Source: Rhodoluna limnophila (GTDB lineage: Bacteria > Actinomycetota > Actinomycetes > Actinomycetales > Microbacteriaceae). From it: DNA of 64,000 nucleotides. The position numbers and the translations under genes are program-made. Below are positions 9,729 through 16,908 of the stretch, piece after piece. Under the pieces are notes generated by a model. That model was not told the DNA's origin. It made no database searches and saw only the letters and a list, made by a program, of their open reading frames with translations. How positions within the stretch are numbered: position 1 is the stretch's first letter; each line of letters begins with the position of its first letter. The DNA lies in contig NZ_CP040509.1 in the NCBI RefSeq assembly GCF_005845365.1, positions 1,116,001-1,180,000 of the forward strand, written 5' to 3'.

Positions 9729-9734
9729 TAGCCT
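9729..9734 (+). promoter_or_regulatory. -10 box, possible leaderless promoter of the MFS gene
   Basis: TAGCCT, preceded by a TGT extension, ends six bases before ATG 9741. The six-base spacer AAAGGA is also a possible Shine-Dalgarno sequence, so this gene could instead use an upstream promoter and a normal leader. Confidence 0.4.
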
Positions 9735-9740
9735 AAAGGA

Positions 9741-10919
9741 ATGAGTAAACAAAAGCGCCTAGGACTTTGGTTCGCCGGAACATCTGCAATCTTTTTCACT
9801 CGTGCACTTTTGTTCTCTACTTTTGTGAGTCGCGGTCCTGAGGTACAGGAAGCTCTGAATCTAAACACTGCCGAGATGGGCTTGCTCAGCATGGTTTTTC
9901 CGGCTGGTGGACTGGCCGGAATCATGTTTGCTGGGCTTTTGGTCAACAGGTTTGGCACTCGCAGGGTAAACGCGGCTACTTACATACTGGCCGGCTTGAG
10001 TTTTGTTGCTCTGGGCCCGGCCGTGGTTTCGGGCAACGTTTTCTTGGCTTCGGTAGCACTATTTTTTGTCGGCCTCCCAATGGCCATTAGCGACTTCGTT
10101 GGCAATATTGAGGGCACCGCAGTAGACAAGGCATCCAAGCGCTCGCTATTCCCAGCAATTCACGGATTATTTGGCGTAGGCATGCTGACCGGCGCCACCT
10201 TGGCGAGCTGGTTGATTGCTACCGGAGTTGGACTAGACGTTTCGTTCATCGCAGTTGGTGTTTTCGCGGGTGTGATTTCTGTGCTGGCCGGCCTGACCTT
10301 CAACACCAACCCGCGGCAGCAAATTACCTCATCAGGTATTTCTGAGGAGAAAAAGAGCTCACTGAAGGTATGGACTGAGAAGCGCAGCTTGTTGATTGCT
10401 GTCATCGGTTTCTCATTCATCTTGGCTGAGGGTGCCGCCGGCGTTTGGGTGCCGATTGCCCTTACCCAGACCGGTTTTAGCGGATCTGAAGCTGCTTTTG
10501 CATTTGGTGTTTTCTGGATCGTAATCACAATTGGCCGCCTGATCGGCGGAAGCATTGTTGACCTGATGGGCCGCCGAATGGCTGTTCTGCTATCGGCGTT
10601 AATTACCTCATCAGGTATTTTGGTGTTCATGGCGGTCGAGATCGTGGCACTGCCGTATTTGGGTCTGGTTCTGTGGGGCTTGGGCATGGCGATCGGCTTC
10701 CCTATGGCTATCGCCTCAATGAGCGACGAGCCAACAATGGCACCAGCGCGAATCAACATGATTATCAGCGTGGTTTACATTTCTGGCATCACAGTGGGCC
10801 CAGCTCTCGGCGCAGTCGGTCAGGTTGCCGGGCTTTACGTTGCCTTCGGCATTCCGCTGGTGATGATGTTGCTATCTGCCGCTCTGAGCGGCGTCACTCG
10901 CCCACTAGCCAAGAACTAA
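9741..10919 (+). CDS. MFS transporter
   Basis: A 392-residue polytopic membrane protein with about twelve hydrophobic segments in two six-helix halves, separated by a cytoplasmic loop near residues 190-215 (NPRQQITSSG, EEKKSSLKVW). The loop between helices 2 and 3 reads GLLVNRFGTRRV, a version of MFS motif A, and the second half repeats it as GSIVDLMGRRMAV. The N-terminal KRLGLWFAGTSAIFFTRALLFSTFVSRGPE resembles the FucP/YbjJ-like group of sugar or drug carriers, but substrate and direction cannot be assigned. Two exact 20-bp repeats lie inside the gene (see repeats). DUF1905 follows after 16 bases and may be co-transcribed. Confidence 0.85.
   Translation: MSKQKRLGLWFAGTSAIFFTRALLFSTFVSRGPEVQEALNLNTAEMGLLSMVFPAGGLAGIMFAGLLVNRFGTRRVNAATYILAGLSFVALGPAVVSGNVFLASVALFFVGLPMAISDFVGNIEGTAVDKASKRSLFPAIHGLFGVGMLTGATLASWLIATGVGLDVSFIAVGVFAGVISVLAGLTFNTNPRQQITSSGISEEKKSSLKVWTEKRSLLIAVIGFSFILAEGAAGVWVPIALTQTGFSGSEAAFAFGVFWIVITIGRLIGGSIVDLMGRRMAVLLSALITSSGILVFMAVEIVALPYLGLVLWGLGMAIGFPMAIASMSDEPTMAPARINMIISVVYISGITVGPALGAVGQVAGLYVAFGIPLVMMLLSAALSGVTRPLAKN
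10322..10341 (+). repeat. 20-bp exact direct repeat, copy 1, inside the MFS gene
   Basis: Identical to 10601-10620 and in the same codon frame. It encodes ITSSGI at the end of the central loop and contains the small inverted repeat TACCT-CATC-AGGTA. Confidence 0.8.
10601..10620 (+). repeat. 20-bp exact direct repeat, copy 2, inside the MFS gene
   Basis: Second copy of the 10322-10341 sequence, 279 bp downstream and in the same frame. Here it encodes ITSSGI at the start of a transmembrane helix. Confidence 0.8.
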
Positions 10920-10924
10920 ATAAT

Positions 10925-10936
10925 TCGGTGCACCGA
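10925..10936 (+). promoter_or_regulatory. Perfect 12-bp palindrome over the DUF1905 ribosome-binding region
   Basis: TCGGTGCACCGA is self-complementary and its last base is the A of ATG 10936. It occupies the place where a ribosome binding site would lie. It could be a protein-binding site. A near relative, GGTGTGCACC, lies upstream of the MFS gene near 9699. Confidence 0.35.
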
Positions 10937-11232
10937 TGAATATTGAGTTTGAAGGCACGGTTCATCGGTGGCGAAATAACGAGGGTATTTTTCTGGTCAG
11001 TTTGCCCAAGGATTTGTCAGATGAGATCAAAGAAATTTCAGAGGGCATGACCAACGGTTGGGGGTCTCTGAAAGTGGAGGCCAGGCTGGGGTCAGTTGTT
11101 TGGCGCACGTCAATATTTCCTGATTCCAAGACCGGCTGCTTTGACCTGCCTCTCAAAGCTGAGGTGCGAAAAAAGAACAACATCGATGAGGGGTCAGCGG
11201 TCAAAGTTCAATTGGATGTTCTTGGTTTCTAA
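10936..11232 (+). CDS. DUF1905 domain-containing protein
   Basis: A 98-residue soluble protein beginning MNIEFEGTVHRWRNNEGIFLVSLP, with WGSLKVEARLGSVVWRTSIFP and FDLPLKAEVRKKNNI. This is the whole DUF1905 domain, a small beta-barrel-like fold of unknown biochemical role that often stands alone or is fused to a YdeI-type domain. Its family length is about 90-100 residues, so it is complete. It follows the MFS gene by 16 bases and is followed after 33 bases by tRNA-Ser. The ribosome binding site is weak or covered by a palindrome. Function unknown. Confidence 0.85.
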   Translation: MNIEFEGTVHRWRNNEGIFLVSLPKDLSDEIKEISEGMTNGWGSLKVEARLGSVVWRTSIFPDSKTGCFDLPLKAEVRKKNNIDEGSAVKVQLDVLGF

Positions 11233-11265
11233 GCAACCGGTAAACTGGCCTAAGTAACAATCCAA

Positions 11266-11353
11266 GGAGAATTCGCCTAGTGGCCTATGGCGCCAGCTTG
11301 GAAAGTTGGTTGGGTGCAAGCCCTCATGGGTTCGAATCCCATATTCTCCGCCA
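11266..11353 (+). tRNA. tRNA-Ser (anticodon GGA)
   Basis: The acceptor arms GGAGAAT and ATTCTCC pair perfectly and the 3' end is encoded as GCCA. The anticodon stem CCAGC/GTTGG encloses the loop TTGGAAA, giving anticodon GGA at 11300-11302, which reads UCC and UCU. A long variable arm and the T-arm GGGTTCGAATCCC are present, as expected for a class II serine tRNA of 88 bases. Confidence 0.97.
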
Positions 11354-11360
11354 ACAAAAC

Positions 11361-11384
11361 GACCGCCTATGTGGCGGTCTTTTT
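11361..11384 (+). terminator. Rho-independent terminator after tRNA-Ser
   Basis: GACCGCC and GGCGGTC pair around a five-base TATGT loop and are followed by TTTTTG. It lies seven bases after the tRNA CCA end. Confidence 0.9.
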
Positions 11385-11395
11385 GTTTATGCTCC

Positions 11396-11401
11396 TAATC
11401 T
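11396..11401 (+). promoter_or_regulatory. -10 box of a probable leaderless promoter (DUF4287 gene)
   Basis: TAATCT ends six bases before ATG 11408. It lies directly after the tRNA-Ser terminator, so this gene must have its own promoter in this short gap. Confidence 0.55.
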
Positions 11402-11407
11402 GTTCTC

Positions 11408-11617
11408 ATGACTGAAAAAGTTTCCGGCCCAGCAAGCTACTTTCCTTCGATTGAGAAGAAGTACGGACACCCCATCGAACACTGGATGACCCAACTAGCC
11501 AACGTTCCAGAAGCCAAGCACATGGAACAGGTTGCCTATCTAAAGGATGAGTTCGGCATCGGCCACGGGCACGCGAACGCGTTGGTTGCGGTTTATCGCC
11601 AGAAAAACGGCTTATAG
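11408..11617 (+). CDS. DUF4287 domain-containing protein
   Basis: A 69-residue protein starting MTEKVSGPASYFPSIEKKYG and including HPIEHWMTQLANVPEAKH and GIGHGHANALVAVYRQK. This is the small all-helical DUF4287 domain, sometimes fused to a DUF5655 domain but complete here on its own. Many members are annotated only by domain number and no activity is established. It stands alone between the tRNA-Ser terminator and a convergent DUF1801 gene, with a leaderless-type promoter. The 91 bases after it contain a T-rich tract near 11703 but no clean hairpin that I can support. Confidence 0.85.
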   Translation: MTEKVSGPASYFPSIEKKYGHPIEHWMTQLANVPEAKHMEQVAYLKDEFGIGHGHANALVAVYRQKNGL

Positions 11618-11708
11618 AAATTCCCCTGAAAAAACACGGGCATTCTGACTTGTAAATCCCTGTGCTCGACCCAACCGGTCAGCTCTTGGAATTTGCCGGC
11701 CCTCTTTT

Positions 11709-12107
11709 TTAGATTACAAAAAGTGGCTCGAGAGCCTTCTTCTTTGGCAGGTCTTTGTAATTCCACTGAATTGCAGCTGCCTCTAGCAACCAATCTTCAA
11801 AACCTACAGCCGCGAGAGCATCGGTATTTTTGACATCAAAACTGGCGGCCTTGAACTTGCCGAGCGCAGACAAACCGGCCTTACTAAACGACTGGCCGCT
11901 CCAGAACAACGCCTGCACGCCAGCCTTTTTGATGCTGTAGCCAACCACCGGATTTTGGTCAATAAACCAAACCGGGTGGCCATGCCAGACTTTACCCTCG
12001 GCCTGAGGCAAAACCTTGGCAATCAGATCAGCAACGGAATCACAAATTGCTAGGTACTCAGAACTCTGTGCATCGTTATAGGCACGGATATCTACAGGAA
12101 GAGTCAT
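11709..12107 (-). CDS. DUF1801 (YdhG-like) domain protein
   Basis: A 132-residue soluble protein beginning MTLPVDIRAYNDAQSSEYLAICD. GKVWHGHPVWFIDQNPVVGYSIKKAG and QALFWSGQSF fit the DUF1801 / YdhG-like fold, a SufE/SufU-unrelated family sometimes called iron chaperone from the frataxin-like fold of a Bacillus member. No catalytic residues are known. ATG 12107 lies six bases after TACTAT, consistent with a leaderless message. It is 20 bases downstream of the 12128-12982 lipoprotein gene and on the same strand, so read-through is possible. A second DUF1801 relative lies at 16492. Confidence 0.75.
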   Translation of the reverse strand: MTLPVDIRAYNDAQSSEYLAICDSVADLIAKVLPQAEGKVWHGHPVWFIDQNPVVGYSIKKAGVQALFWSGQSFSKAGLSALGKFKAASFDVKNTDALAAVGFEDWLLEAAAIQWNYKDLPKKKALEPLFVI

Positions 12108-12113
12108 GCCTAC

Positions 12114-12119
12114 ATAGTA
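12114..12119 (-). promoter_or_regulatory. -10 box of a probable leaderless promoter (DUF1801 gene)
   Basis: TACTAT on the minus strand ends six bases before ATG 12107, in the gap after the upstream lipoprotein gene. Confidence 0.5.
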
Positions 12120-12127
12120 ACGAGCGA

Positions 12128-12982
12128 CTACTCGACGCCCCAGATTTCTCCTGATGGCAACTCAACTTCTCCGGTGCGGCTCTCAATGGCAGCCAACCGA
12201 ACCTTGTTTGAATTCAGGTCCAGATCGGTGTGTGTGCCTGTCCAAGCATTTGCATCCGAAGCCTGGTCACTGCCTGAAAACGAGAAACGCCAAGTCTGTG
12301 CTGCCAAATCAATCTCGACATAACGGGTCTTTCCGGGCCAGTTCGAGTCGTAAACCAACACTAGAGCTAGGTCTTTGCTCGGGTACTCAATTGCAAATGG
12401 CAAAACCTCGTGGCCTCCATTTGGTGTGTAAAGGCCAAGGCCGTACTCCAACTTGCCGGTCTCGAGAGACTTTGCCAAGACAGCAATGGTGTCGGTCAAT
12501 GAGTTTGAAACCCAATCACGAGTCTGCTGTTGAACCTCAGGAAAAAACATCGTTGCAAAAGATCTAATGATGGCCGAGATAACCGCAGGGTCATCATCAA
12601 GTTCGGCCGTCTTTACTTTGGTGCCAAGGTCATACCTAGCTGCCGCAAGGACAACCATTCCCTCGCAGTGACCAAGTTGCCGCGAAGAATTCACAATGCC
12701 AATCACTTTGAGTGCACCCTCAGTTGGAACACACGGGTCTGCCACTCCATCAACGCATACGGTGTCGCGAGTCCCTACCATTGCAGTTAGGTCTTCGATG
12801 TCAAACTCTTGCGCGTACTGCCGCGAGTTGAAGTTTGCAAAAGAAAAACCATCCACTGCCGGATCAAAGTCGGTAGCAACTGCTTTGCCGATGTAACTGT
12901 GATCAGGGGCATTAGTCGCACACCCCGTTAGCGCAACCGTTACAGCCAGTAATAATGCTATTTTGATCGAAATCTTCTTCAT
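12128..12982 (-). CDS. Putative lipoprotein of unknown function
   Basis: A 284-residue protein with a clean type II signal peptide (MKKISIKIALLLAVTVALTGC, lipobox LTGC). The mature part starts ATNAPDHSYIGKAVATDFDPAVDGFSF and contains one likely disulfide region (DTVCVDGVADPCVP). No known domain is recognised; FSFANFNSRQYAQEFDIEDL and LALVLVYDSNWPGKTRYVEIDL suggest a mixed alpha/beta exported domain. It starts two bases after the stop of the glycine-rich lipoprotein gene, so both are one transcription and translation unit, probably controlled by the TetR operator at 15331. The two products may act together at the cell surface, an inference from coupling only. Confidence 0.75.
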   Translation of the reverse strand: MKKISIKIALLLAVTVALTGCATNAPDHSYIGKAVATDFDPAVDGFSFANFNSRQYAQEFDIEDLTAMVGTRDTVCVDGVADPCVPTEGALKVIGIVNSSRQLGHCEGMVVLAAARYDLGTKVKTAELDDDPAVISAIIRSFATMFFPEVQQQTRDWVSNSLTDTIAVLAKSLETGKLEYGLGLYTPNGGHEVLPFAIEYPSKDLALVLVYDSNWPGKTRYVEIDLAAQTWRFSFSGSDQASDANAWTGTHTDLDLNSNKVRLAAIESRTGEVELPSGEIWGVE

Positions 12983-12984
12983 GA

Positions 12985-15315
12985 TTAAAACTTTCCTGGG
13001 GTGAAGGTGCTGCCCGGAGCCGTGGTTGATAGCGTGCCTGAGTTGTTGATTTCGTAGCGAATAATTACGATTCCACTGCCACCGAGACCGCCCTGAGTCT
13101 TGGTGTTACTGCCAGATGCAGCACCGCCACCACCTGAACCGGTGCCGTTTTTACCGTTTTTACCAGAGCTGCGCGGATAACCACCGTCGCCGCTGATTCC
13201 GCGACGACCAACACCGATGCCGATTCCGCCACCGCCACCGCCGGCTGCGTACCAAACAGACTTACCGGTGATGTTGTTAATAATTCCATCGCCACCGATA
13301 CCGCCGTTACCCTGGCTAGCAGGAAGTCCAGCGCTACCGGCACCGCCACCGCCACCGCCGGCACTACATGCGTCCGACGAACATCCGCGCCAACCATAAC
13401 CGCCAGAGTTTCCTTGGCGCTCAAGTGACAAACCAGGGTTATCGAAGCCTTCGCGATAGCCCGCACCACCGCCCGAGCCACCAGAGTTTCCGTTGGCGTC
13501 AAGACGACCGCCACCGCCACCGCCCAGAGCAACTAGGCCGGCTCCGTTGATCGACGAGTTTCCGCCATTGAGTCCGTTGCCCTCACGGTAGCTGCTGGTT
13601 CCGCCGGCACCGACGACAACTCGGTAGGTGCCAGGGGCAAACTTGACAGGTCGACCAAGGTTTGTGACGACGCCGCCGGCGCCACCACCGCCAACACCGG
13701 TTTCTTTGTTGGTGTTATTCGATGCACCAGAACCGCCACCACCGATTAGCAAGTACTCGATTGGGGTTTCAGACATGGAGTCTGGAATGTAGAAATCCGA
13801 GTCGGACTCGTAGGTGAAGGTGTGCACCTTATAAGTCCTTGAACCAACTGTGATCACACTTACAGTTCCCCCAGATGCGCCGGTTGACTTGTCTGGTGTC
13901 GCCGCAACGCTCACTGTAGGTGTTGCAACCGGGATGTCGCCTGACGCACCAGATGCCGTACGGCTATCTACGCGGTAACTGCTCGAGGTGTACCCTCCGG
14001 CCGCAAAGTCAACATTCCAAGATTTGTCACAGCCGCCATCAAAACTAAATGATGGCGTTTCTTCCCACTTGGTGCCGAAGGTGACGCAGCCCATTTTTAC
14101 TCCGGCAACAACAACACCAAAGAGACCAAGTTCAACACCGATGTCCATTTGGCCATCTGAGTTCCAGTTGTCAAAGTAGGCAACTGGTGAGAGATCTGAT
14201 GAAAGCTGAAAAGTAAGGCCCGCTAACTCAGGAACGGTAAATGCAATCGCGGCACTACTGCCCATCTCTTGCATGGCATCCATCGCAGCTGAGTTTTCTT
14301 CAGCGTCGGCATCAGATGTGTTTTTGCTCGGGGTTTTGGATGACTCAGATGATGAGTAGCCCGGGCTCAGCATCCCAAGAATTTGATTCACCGGAATATC
14401 TAGAAGCATGGCAGGAATTAGTCGAGGGTTATCAGCATCACCAGCAACGCTCTTTAAGGTCTTGATAATTTGAGACTCAAGACCCTTAATCTCATTGCCG
14501 ACTTTTGAGGCGATACCCTTTACGGCATTAGCCATCACGTTAGCCTGCTGCATCAACTTCCAAGGGTTGTCGCAACCTCCGTTAAAACTAACCTTTGGAG
14601 CGTGCTCAAACCCTTCTGGGAAACCTAGGCAACCAAAACCGATTCGATACTTTTTGAGACCGAGGAAGTCCATGTCGATTTGGAGATTCACCGCGTTGGA
14701 CTCCTCCCATTGGCTCGGGCGGATCTTCACGTAAAGGTGAGAAGCCACTGGAACTGGCGGGTTAGAGATACCCGGAACCTCAATCTTCGGGTTTGGAGTC
14801 CCAACGTTGCCAAGCACTGTGTTGATGGCTTCCTCAGCCTCTTCGGCACTCATGTTCTTCACTTTTTTGGCAATGCCATTGACAGCTTTGATCCCCTGCT
14901 TGATAGCACCATCTAGGCTCTTGACGATGGTTTTATATGATCCTGAACCAAGCTCCGTTGGCCATGAGGTCGGCAGGTATGAAATAACAGTTCCAACAGC
15001 ATCAACAATCTCGCCGGCTGCATTTCGATACTCTTCGGTTACCGAGCTCATCGCGGTTCTACCGACTATGCCAGCCTCATTCTTGGCCTCTTTGAAGCCA
15101 GAGTTGATAGCGCCGCCCACATCGTCGGCCATGCCCTCAACAGCTCCCGATGCCTCACCCAATCCCTTGTTGATAGCGCCGACCAAGTTGAAGGTTCGGA
15201 TTCTAATGCTGCCCAAATTTTCTTCAGAAGGCTGCGGTGTGCAGCCTGACATCATCAGCGCACTGGCCGTTACTAGTGCAAGAGTTGTGACCAGGCGACG
15301 GATTGGGCGAGTCAT
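12985..15315 (-). CDS. Large lipoprotein with duplicated GGCDxxW domain and poly-glycine C-terminal domain
   Basis: A 776-residue exported lipoprotein (lipobox MSGC, Cys25). Residues about 40-170 are amphipathic helices with Gly/Ala-rich heptads (GLGEASGAVEGMADDVGGAI). Two related beta domains follow: the first has IGFGCLGF and VSFNGGCDNPW, the second KMGCVTFG and FSFDGGCDKSW, so the region is an internal duplication. The last 280 residues are a glycine-rich domain (LLIGGGGSGA, VGAGGTSS, repeated GGGGGG runs) ending LGGSGIVIIRYEIN, the ending typical of the glycine-rich domains of phage tail fibres and bacterial surface proteins, which probably pack as polyglycine-II helices. ATG 15315 is preceded by AGAGG. 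It is divergent from the TetR gene and translationally followed by a second lipoprotein. Function unknown; a surface or adhesive role is inferred. Confidence 0.8.
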   Translation of the reverse strand: MTRPIRRLVTTLALVTASALMMSGCTPQPSEENLGSIRIRTFNLVGAINKGLGEASGAVEGMADDVGGAINSGFKEAKNEAGIVGRTAMSSVTEEYRNAAGEIVDAVGTVISYLPTSWPTELGSGSYKTIVKSLDGAIKQGIKAVNGIAKKVKNMSAEEAEEAINTVLGNVGTPNPKIEVPGISNPPVPVASHLYVKIRPSQWEESNAVNLQIDMDFLGLKKYRIGFGCLGFPEGFEHAPKVSFNGGCDNPWKLMQQANVMANAVKGIASKVGNEIKGLESQIIKTLKSVAGDADNPRLIPAMLLDIPVNQILGMLSPGYSSSESSKTPSKNTSDADAEENSAAMDAMQEMGSSAAIAFTVPELAGLTFQLSSDLSPVAYFDNWNSDGQMDIGVELGLFGVVVAGVKMGCVTFGTKWEETPSFSFDGGCDKSWNVDFAAGGYTSSSYRVDSRTASGASGDIPVATPTVSVAATPDKSTGASGGTVSVITVGSRTYKVHTFTYESDSDFYIPDSMSETPIEYLLIGGGGSGASNNTNKETGVGGGGAGGVVTNLGRPVKFAPGTYRVVVGAGGTSSYREGNGLNGGNSSINGAGLVALGGGGGGRLDANGNSGGSGGGAGYREGFDNPGLSLERQGNSGGYGWRGCSSDACSAGGGGGGAGSAGLPASQGNGGIGGDGIINNITGKSVWYAAGGGGGGIGIGVGRRGISGDGGYPRSSGKNGKNGTGSGGGGAASGSNTKTQGGLGGSGIVIIRYEINNSGTLSTTAPGSTFTPGKF

Positions 15316-15330
15316 TGTGCCTCTATTCGT

Positions 15331-15353
15331 TAATTGGATAATTTATCCAGTTA
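15331..15353. promoter_or_regulatory. 23-bp palindromic operator between the lipoprotein operon and the TetR gene
   Basis: TAATTGGATAA and TTATCCAGTTA flank a single T and are complementary except at one position. TetR-family operators are typically palindromes of 15-25 bp in exactly this kind of divergent gap. The site overlaps the likely -10 region of the minus-strand lipoprotein operon and lies just upstream of the TetR gene's own -10. Confidence 0.7.
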
Positions 15354-15379
15354 GACAGACTATAACCCAACCGAGACCA

Positions 15380-15385
15380 TAGACT
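15380..15385 (+). promoter_or_regulatory. -10 box of a probable leaderless promoter (TetR gene)
   Basis: TAGACT ends six bases before GTG 15392, which supports GTG as the first codon and start of transcription. Confidence 0.55.
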
Positions 15386-15391
15386 CGACAC

Positions 15392-16000
15392 GTGGACGAG
15401 ATTGTTATCAAACCAGACACCAAGCAGTTGCTGCTCGATGCAGCGCAGCATGAACTTGGCTTGAGCGGAATCGAGGGATTCAGGATTGAGGCTATCCTCG
15501 GCGCCACCGGGGCCTCATTTAGCTCTCTCTACCACCACTACAAAAACCGTGACGGTTTGATTACCGCGGCACTAGTATCAAGCTTTCAGGCTCAGGTTGA
15601 CCTTGACGTAGATGCCTTTCTACAAGCGGCAAAGCATGCCAGCAGCAGCGATGATGTTGTCAAACTCATTAGGGCTGGCCTCGACAACGCGCTAACCGAG
15701 ATGGGCATGACTACCCGAAACCGACAACTAGGGGTGTTTGCCGCAAGCCTAAATAGACCCGAATTGCAAAACGCCATCGCAACTGCCCAACGCGATACAG
15801 CAATCCGCATTGCATCAGTATTTTCAGACCTTAAATCACAAGGCATACTGCCAGCCAGTGCCGACATCGAAGGTTTTGCTTGGTTCTCTCAACAAATTGT
15901 TCTAGGACTCAAGGTCACTGACCTAAACACCGATGACTTCTCGCCGGCCCGGGCCGCAGAAACTGCGCTCAAGGCAGCTCGCGGAATTTTAGCTATCTAG
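15392..16000 (+). CDS. TetR/AcrR family transcriptional regulator
   Basis: A 202-residue protein starting at GTG 15392. Residues about 8-55 form the DNA-binding domain: KQLLLDAAQHELGLSGIEGFRIEAILGATGASFSSLYHHYKNRDGLITAAL, in which SFSSLYHHYKNRDGLI is the canonical TetR recognition helix and following turn. The C-terminal helical domain is variable and would bind a ligand; no ligand can be inferred. It is divergent from the glycine-rich lipoprotein operon across a 76-base gap holding a 23-bp palindrome, so it probably represses that operon and perhaps itself. Its 3' end overlaps the convergent HNH-like gene by four bases. Confidence 0.9.
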   Translation: MDEIVIKPDTKQLLLDAAQHELGLSGIEGFRIEAILGATGASFSSLYHHYKNRDGLITAALVSSFQAQVDLDVDAFLQAAKHASSSDDVVKLIRAGLDNALTEMGMTTRNRQLGVFAASLNRPELQNAIATAQRDTAIRIASVFSDLKSQGILPASADIEGFAWFSQQIVLGLKVTDLNTDDFSPARAAETALKAARGILAI

Positions 16001-16440
16001 TCGACGCGAAGGGCCAACATGTATTGGCCACCGCCGGGCTTTAGCTCAGTACTGAAACGCACTCCAGGTGCCAATCGCGAAAGACGATCAAGCAACCACT
16101 CTGAAGCTTGGGTGGCATCGCGTTCATCTGGGCAACGTGCCACGATTTCTCGGCCGCCCTTTGCCTTCAGGCGCTCGACAGATTCAAAAATCGGTGATGG
16201 GTCGACCACAAAAAGATCAGCAGACCATGGGACGACTGGGGCAATCTTGCCCTTCATAGTGTTGCAAGCACGGTGAGCCAAACGCTCGACCACAGCAGCA
16301 CCCTTTTTAGCTTTGGCGGCTGAATAGCTATCTACGCTCGGGCCAAGATCAGAGTTAGTTGAGGCATCTGGGTCAACCGCAGCGTCACACAACCAACAGC
16401 GCCAACCATCGCGCTCGCCAACTTCATTCAAATCGCTCAT
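15997..16440 (-). CDS. HNH-like treble-clef protein of unknown function
   Basis: A 147-residue protein. The N-terminal 65 residues have a treble-clef zinc site: WRCWLC (Cys15, Cys18) and LAHRACN (His56, Cys59, Asn60), spaced as in HNH endonucleases. The HNH metal-binding/catalytic set is only partly convincing: His56 and Asn60 are present but the first His of a full HNH core is not clear, since VVERLAHRACN matches the second half best. The C-terminal half (PIFESVERLKAKGGREIVARC, LAPGVRFSTELKPGGGQYMLAL) is unassigned. Start ATG 16440 lies six bases after TAATCT. Could be a nuclease or a zinc-stabilised DNA-binding protein. Confidence 0.65.
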   Translation of the reverse strand: MSDLNEVGERDGWRCWLCDAAVDPDASTNSDLGPSVDSYSAAKAKKGAAVVERLAHRACNTMKGKIAPVVPWSADLFVVDPSPIFESVERLKAKGGREIVARCPDERDATQASEWLLDRLSRLAPGVRFSTELKPGGGQYMLALRVD

Positions 16441-16446
16441 TAGATG

Positions 16447-16452
16447 AGATTA
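16447..16452 (-). promoter_or_regulatory. -10 box of a probable leaderless promoter (HNH-like gene)
   Basis: TAATCT on the minus strand ends six bases before ATG 16440. On the other strand the overlapping TACGCT (16451-16456) could be the -10 of the divergent gene at 16492. Confidence 0.55.
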
Positions 16453-16491
16453 CGCTAGAGCCGTGCACGTCACGAGCAAGGGAGAGCACTA

Positions 16492-16908
16492 ATGGCAATG
16501 ACCGAAGAAGAAAAACAAGCGCTCAAAGAGACTATGGCTGAGCGCTCAAAGGCTCGCAAAAAGATGACTCCCGAGCAACTTGAAGCCGAAGTGCTTGAGA
16601 AAGTTGCAGCCATGGCGCCGGCTGACCGCGCGATTGCCGAAAAGGTACACGGGCTGGTCAAAACTCACGCTCCATCGCTCCAGGCCAAAACCTGGTACGG
16701 AATGCAGGCCTACTGCAACGCTGAGGGCAAAACCGTGGTGTTCTTTCAAGACAGCGGAAAATTCAAAACTCGCTACTGCACCCTTGGTTTTCAGGATGCG
16801 GCGCAGCTTGATGAAGGCTCAATGTGGCCAACCTCCTATGCGGTGAATGAGATTACCCCAGCCATCGAAAAGCAGATTACCGAGCTGATTAAGCGCTCAG
16901 TCTCCTAG
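16492..16908 (+). CDS. DUF1801-like protein
   Basis: A 138-residue protein with a charged, helical N-terminal extension (MTEEEKQALKETMAERSKARKKMTPEQLE) and a DUF1801-like domain from about residue 45 (APSLQAKTWYGMQAYCNAEGKTVVFFQ, FKTRYCTLGFQDAAQL). The KTWYGMQAY segment corresponds to KVWHGHPVW in the DUF1801 protein at 11709. The extension resembles a coiled-coil or tail. ATG 16492 (or ATG 16498) is preceded by AGGGAGA, so this gene has a normal leader. Its stop overlaps the convergent MFS gene by four bases. Function unknown. Confidence 0.7.
   Translation: MAMTEEEKQALKETMAERSKARKKMTPEQLEAEVLEKVAAMAPADRAIAEKVHGLVKTHAPSLQAKTWYGMQAYCNAEGKTVVFFQDSGKFKTRYCTLGFQDAAQLDEGSMWPTSYAVNEITPAIEKQITELIKRSVS

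Noticed and set aside
13065-13532. 155-codon frame of Val/Ala-rich protein within the glycine-rich lipoprotein gene
   Set aside because: It is a shifted reading of glycine codon runs in the real gene.
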